This document shows, piece after piece, positions 6,279 through 8,842 of a stretch of DNA of 8,842 bases. The stretch spans positions 2,505 through 11,346 of the forward strand of contig DUGL01000221.1 of the NCBI GenBank assembly GCA_013331415.1, read 5' to 3'. The notes under the pieces are model-generated. The model did not search any database, was not told where the DNA came from, and worked only from the letters and a program-made list of their open reading frames with translations. A program made the position numbers and the translations under genes. The DNA is from Methanoregulaceae archaeon (lineage in GTDB: Archaea; Halobacteriota; Methanomicrobia; Methanomicrobiales; Methanospirillaceae). Each line of letters opens with the position of its first letter. Position 1 is the stretch's first letter.

Positions 6279-6359
6279 CCGGGGATCCGATCAGGAAAGG
6301 TCCGGAAACCAGGGGGACTCTCTTGGAGAGGAACTCCGTGAAGAACGGACCATCCCCGG
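6279..6359 (-). ncRNA. Candidate structured element: stacked 8-bp and 6-bp helices
   Basis: CCGGGGAT (6279-6286) pairs perfectly with ATCCCCGG (6352-6359). GGTCCG (6299-6304) pairs perfectly with CGGACC (6346-6351), which abuts the outer strand directly, so the two helices can stack with a 12-base bulge on one side only. The 41-base interior contains hairpin CTCTC-TTG-GAGAG (6318-6330). It lies between two minus-strand genes, 52 bases past the stop of the membrane protein and 116 bases before the methyltransferase start. It could be a 3' UTR or leader structure, or chance in GC-rich DNA. Confidence 0.3.
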
Positions 6360-6410
6360 CATATCATTTTCCCAGGGATTTCCCTGACCATACCCGGGAC
6401 TCCCCACAAT

Positions 6411-6926
6411 TCAGTGAATCCGTGACCGGAGCACCATCTCCAGCTCCGCCGCCCGAAGGGAACCGAGCAGAAATGACTTCCCGCTCCGGAGGGTAACCTG
6501 CACCCCCTCGTTCCCCGAGACATTGTAGGCCATCCCTTTCCTGCCTATCCTGATCCCCCATCCGCCGTACTCGCGGATTGGCCGGTAGACCACGGCAACG
6601 GCATCAGCGATGGTCTCAAGGGGGTGCTCCCGCCAGGAAAGATGCAGGGGATACATCCGGAACCGGAGTGCATTCTGTGTTACCTGGATCTCGAGCTTCA
6701 TGATGATGAACCAGGCCGGGAAGATGATACCGAATACCGCGAGGATGATCAGCACCACGCTATCGGGTGCCGGATTGTTCCCGAACGGTGACCCCATGAC
6801 GATCTGCTGGATGAATGAATACCATGCAATGGCTGCGATGAATGCGATGAGGATGAGGATCCAGATCTGGCGGAACCGCTGCTCTTCGGAGAATACCACG
6901 AGGTCATCCGGGGAATACCGGGTCAT
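6411..6926 (-). CDS. Two-TM membrane protein with a C-terminal PH-like domain
   Basis: From ATG 6926 the protein has 171 residues. A hydrophilic N-terminus with the charged motif SEEQRFRQ is followed by two transmembrane helices (about 22-46 and 57-84) and a soluble beta-rich domain (about 90-171). That domain contains REYGGWGIRIGRKGMAYNVSG and NEGVQVTLRSGKSFLLGSL, a conserved pattern of small PH-like membrane proteins in archaea and Firmicutes; it may belong to DUF6141, which I name from memory. Function is unknown; both termini are probably cytoplasmic. The start is uncertain: GTG 6947 in the same frame would add MSTNPDP, and neither codon has a good ribosome site. A TATA-like TTTTTATC on the minus strand near 6984-6992 would serve either start. 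The frame stays open to 7115, but that part looks non-coding. Confidence 0.78.
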   Translation of the reverse strand: MTRYSPDDLVVFSEEQRFRQIWILILIAFIAAIAWYSFIQQIVMGSPFGNNPAPDSVVLIILAVFGIIFPAWFIIMKLEIQVTQNALRFRMYPLHLSWREHPLETIADAVAVVYRPIREYGGWGIRIGRKGMAYNVSGNEGVQVTLRSGKSFLLGSLRAAELEMVLRSRIH

Positions 6927-7226
6927 GGGATCAGGATTCGTACTCACAGGCCAAAGGATTTCCGGTGGATTGGGAAGCCCTGGTGATAAAAATCCTCCTC
7001 CCCAGGATTTCCCGCTCCCTTTATGCATACCCTGGAAACGCATGGTCGTTGCTGATGAACACGGAGACCTTCCCATGACCTGTACCCGGATACCGGGCCT
7101 GTTTTCTGGCGGCAATCAAGGAATGATACGGGGCCCGCACGGGCATGGCGCATGAAAGGGGCAGCCGATCCCCCGTATCCATGCCGCAACCGGGTACAGG
7201 GATCATATCCATCAGGGTAACAGGGG
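6927..7226. other. Intergenic stretch dominated by a long nested inverted-repeat structure
   Basis: No gene is supported. Next to the membrane protein gene there is a TATA-like element (about 6984-6992, minus strand) that can serve as its promoter. The segment 7079-7200 is the nested repeat structure described separately. A 63-residue minus-strand frame (7021-7212) overlaps it but has no ribosome site and no protein-like pattern. Confidence 0.55.
7079..7200 (-). ncRNA. Candidate structured RNA: three nested perfect helices
   Basis: Helix 1 pairs CCTGTACCCGG (7079-7089) with CCGGGTACAGG (7190-7200), 11 bp. Helix 2 pairs GCGGCA (7109-7114) with TGCCGC (7182-7187), 6 bp. Helix 3 pairs GATACGGGG (7125-7133) with CCCCGTATC (7171-7179), 9 bp. 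All are perfect and properly nested. Spacers on the right side are only two bases each, against 10 and 19 on the left. The 37-base apical region has its own options, including GCCCG-CA-CGGGC (7133-7144) and GGGG/CCCC (7158-7161 with 7170-7173, competing with helix 3). CCCGG-ATA-CCGGG (7085-7097) competes with helix 1. It lies 26 bases past the MFS stop and 132 bases before the next possible start. No known RNA family is recognised, and the transcribed strand is assumed from the flanking genes. Confidence 0.4.
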
Positions 7227-8732
7227 TTATTCAGGTATCTCATCCGTCCCATTTTCGGGAGGAACCCCGGCTGCAGGAAGAACCCCGGTCAGCGGGAAGC
7301 GGAGGATGTTCCGGAGTCCTCCTGCCGTTGAAAAATTCCGCATCTCCCGTGGATTCATAGCAAGTATGGCCCTGATCACGATCTTCTCCTCGACCTCTCC
7401 CCTCTCATGGACGAAGACGAGCCGGTGGAGGGAATAGAGCCCGATCAGGAAGGCGAGCACGAAGAAGAAATCAAAATGCTGGAATTGGAAGGCCTTGACT
7501 GAGAAACTGAACCAGGGGCTCGTCCAGATCAGGTTGCCGGACAACTCACACTGTGCCAGGTAATCGACGAGAAACCCGCCGATTATCGGAGCACATCCGG
7601 CAGTCAGCGAGGAGAAGATGCTGATACTTGCCAGGTACGAGGTTGCGGTGCCCTTTGGTGCCATCTTCAGCCCGATAGTGCTGGATGCAAGGGTGACCCC
7701 GGCAGTTGAGATTCCCATCAGGATATGGATCCCCACCAGCAGGGGGAACGTGAGGCTGTGGGGCTCCGGCATCCCGGTGAATGGCCAGAAGATCAGGCAG
7801 ATGATGAAGAGCGGACCGGCAAGCCGCAGAACCGACTTGTTGCTGTACCGGTCGGTAAGCCTCCCCCAGAATGAGAACGATACAATACTGCAGACCTGGG
7901 AGAGGATGGAGAGGGCGATGACCAGGGTGATATCCAGGGAGAGGCGTTTCAGCAGGTAAACAGTGAAGAACGGAGCGGCAAGGTTGATAGCAAAACTCCA
8001 GGTGCAGAGAAAGATGAGCAGGTTCCGGAAGTTCCCGTCGGCAAAGGGCTCAGAGAGGAGACTCCTGAGGGGTATGCCCCCCCGCACGGTCATTTTCGGC
8101 TCAGGGGTTTTTGCCAGAAAGTACGTGCCGATGAACCCGAATGCATTTCCCAGCAGGAAAAGCGCCGAATATCCGATGAGGGGATTGATGCCGGTATCGT
8201 AGCGGAGGAAATCGAGGAAGAATCCTGCACCGAGACTGAGCACAACCCCCAGGGTAAAGGAGAGGGTCATCCGGCGGGAGAAGAACATGCCGAGAATCTC
8301 CGGGGGAATGAGGTCCCGCATCCACGATTTCCAGCTGCAGTGTTTGATGGCAGAGAGAGCGGAGTAGGCAGCAATGCTGACGACAAGGATCGGTAGTGCT
8401 GACTCCGATCCGGCCATAAAGGGTATCAGGGCGATGGGAATCCAGAAGAAGCGGGCAGCAAGAGACGTGAGCACGGCAACCAGGCGCCGGTTGCCAACCC
8501 GTTCGACAATCCCCACCCCCGGGATCTGGAGGAGTTCGGCAAGCGGAGGGATAGCCGCAATCAGCCCGATAACGGCGTTTGATGCCCCGAGGCCGAGGGC
8601 ATAGGCGACCAGGAACACCCCGCCGGTCAGGGTCACCAGGGCATGAGTGGCAAGGCCGTCGTAGATGACCAAAGAGAGTCCCTGCTCGGTCTCTGTTCGG
8701 GTGAGGTGTTCGGTCGGTCGGAGGAGTTTCAT
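7227..8732 (-). CDS. Major facilitator superfamily transporter, 12 TM
   Basis: A 501-residue membrane protein with about 12 hydrophobic segments. Motif A appears in the second half as WGRLTDRYSNKSVL (289-302) and in degenerate form in the first half (VERVGNRRL, 76-84). PPEILGMFFSRRMTLSFTLG (143-162) and LKMAPKGTATSYLA (355-368) are equivalent loop elements of the two halves, as in the MFS_1 branch. A charged C-terminal tail of about 57 residues (445-501) is cytoplasmic and longer than usual. The substrate is unknown; no similarity to the OFA transporter at 15-1289 is seen beyond the general fold. The start at 8732 has GGGG a few bases upstream and two TATA-like elements further up (8815-8824 and about 8794-8800). 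It is the first of four minus-strand genes, but the 300-bp gap behind it argues against tight co-transcription with them. Confidence 0.88.
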   Translation of the reverse strand: MKLLRPTEHLTRTETEQGLSLVIYDGLATHALVTLTGGVFLVAYALGLGASNAVIGLIAAIPPLAELLQIPGVGIVERVGNRRLVAVLTSLAARFFWIPIALIPFMAGSESALPILVVSIAAYSALSAIKHCSWKSWMRDLIPPEILGMFFSRRMTLSFTLGVVLSLGAGFFLDFLRYDTGINPLIGYSALFLLGNAFGFIGTYFLAKTPEPKMTVRGGIPLRSLLSEPFADGNFRNLLIFLCTWSFAINLAAPFFTVYLLKRLSLDITLVIALSILSQVCSIVSFSFWGRLTDRYSNKSVLRLAGPLFIICLIFWPFTGMPEPHSLTFPLLVGIHILMGISTAGVTLASSTIGLKMAPKGTATSYLASISIFSSLTAGCAPIIGGFLVDYLAQCELSGNLIWTSPWFSFSVKAFQFQHFDFFFVLAFLIGLYSLHRLVFVHERGEVEEKIVIRAILAMNPREMRNFSTAGGLRNILRFPLTGVLPAAGVPPENGTDEIPE

Positions 8733-8814
8733 CGCAACCCCGTTTCTTGTACGCTGAATTCTGGTGAGCGGACAGGACGCCGCTCCTCACACACCTATAC
8801 TTCTCCTGATCTTC

Positions 8815-8824
8815 GGTATATACC
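8815..8824 (-). promoter_or_regulatory. TATA-like promoter element of the MFS transporter gene
   Basis: GGTATATACC, itself a 10-bp palindrome, lies 83-92 bases before the ATG at 8732. Initiation about 25 bases downstream would give a leader near 60 bases. A second element, GTATAGG (about 8794-8800), would give a leader near 38 bases. Both are plausible, and the sequence does not decide between them. Confidence 0.4.
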
Positions 8825-8842
8825 TGTGGGGGGAAATCACCC

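Larger units (their letters stand above)
6164..6410. other. Intergenic stretch with operator-like palindrome and nested inverted repeats
   Basis: No gene is supported in these 247 bases. From the methyltransferase side they hold its GGAGG site, a perfect 12-bp palindrome (6216-6227), a weak TATA-like GGTTATCC (near 6232-6239 on the minus strand), the nested repeat structure 6279-6359 and a tight repeat CAGGGA-TT-TCCCTG (6373-6386) downstream of the membrane protein gene. Confidence 0.55.

Noticed and set aside
6245..6523. Opposed 83- and 85-residue frames around 6245-6523
   Set aside because: They overlap the end of the membrane protein gene and the repeat structure, with low-complexity Ser/Pro/Arg composition.
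7021..7212. Minus-strand 63-residue frame
   Set aside because: It has no ribosome site or motif and overlaps the nested inverted repeats, which explain its sequence better than coding does.
8101..8790. Minus-strand 229-residue frame overlapping the MFS transporter
   Set aside because: An out-of-frame shadow of the transporter. The composition is Pro/Arg/His-rich with no membrane segments.
1..8842. CRISPR array, tRNA or rRNA genes
   Set aside because: I saw no regularly spaced direct repeats, no tRNA T-arm or acceptor pairing and no rRNA-like sequence on either strand. This was a by-eye reading, not a search.

Overview
The window looks like chromosomal DNA of a methanogenic archaeon, most probably a member of the Methanomicrobiales (Methanoregula or a relative). 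That placement is inference. It rests on a GC-rich genome with AT-rich archaeal TATA boxes (the clearest is at 1608-1617), GGAGG and GGTGGTGA ribosome binding sites, short leaders, and a gene set that I recall as typical of that order: a helix-turn-helix regulator with PAS and GAF-like domains, a UbiE-like methyltransferase, a small DUF1059 protein and a small zinc-ribbon protein. No rRNA, tRNA or CRISPR array was seen.

Layout from left to right. At 15-1289 (+) lies an OFA-family major facilitator transporter. On the opposite strand, 1413-1577 encodes a 54-residue DUF1059 protein with its own strong promoter; it is too short for a typical length cut-off. At 1640-2145 there is the debris of an insertion sequence: the C-terminal piece of an rve-type transposase, a 64-residue zinc-ribbon ORF and possible 9-bp terminal inverted repeats. 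A gene-free stretch (2108-2553) holding several hairpins leads into a two-domain PPK2 protein, a probable polyphosphate:AMP phosphotransferase (2554-4053, +). Its N-terminal lobe has lost the Walker A lysine.

From 4150 to the end every gene is on the minus strand. Read in transcription order they are: a 12-TM MFS transporter (8732-7227), a two-TM membrane protein with a PH-like domain (6926-6411), a class I SAM methyltransferase (6163-5342) and an HTH/PAS/GAF-like one-component regulator (5280-4150). The last two are 61 bp apart and may be co-transcribed, which would link the regulator to the methyltransferase. No gene here has a demonstrated partner, so any shared pathway is a guess.

The most unusual signals are in the gaps between genes. 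The segment 7079-7200 can fold into three perfectly nested helices of 11, 6 and 9 bp, and 6279-6359 into two stacked helices of 8 and 6 bp around an inner hairpin. A perfect 12-bp palindrome (6216-6227) lies in the methyltransferase upstream region. I cannot match the two nested structures to a known RNA family; they are the best candidates here for something undescribed.
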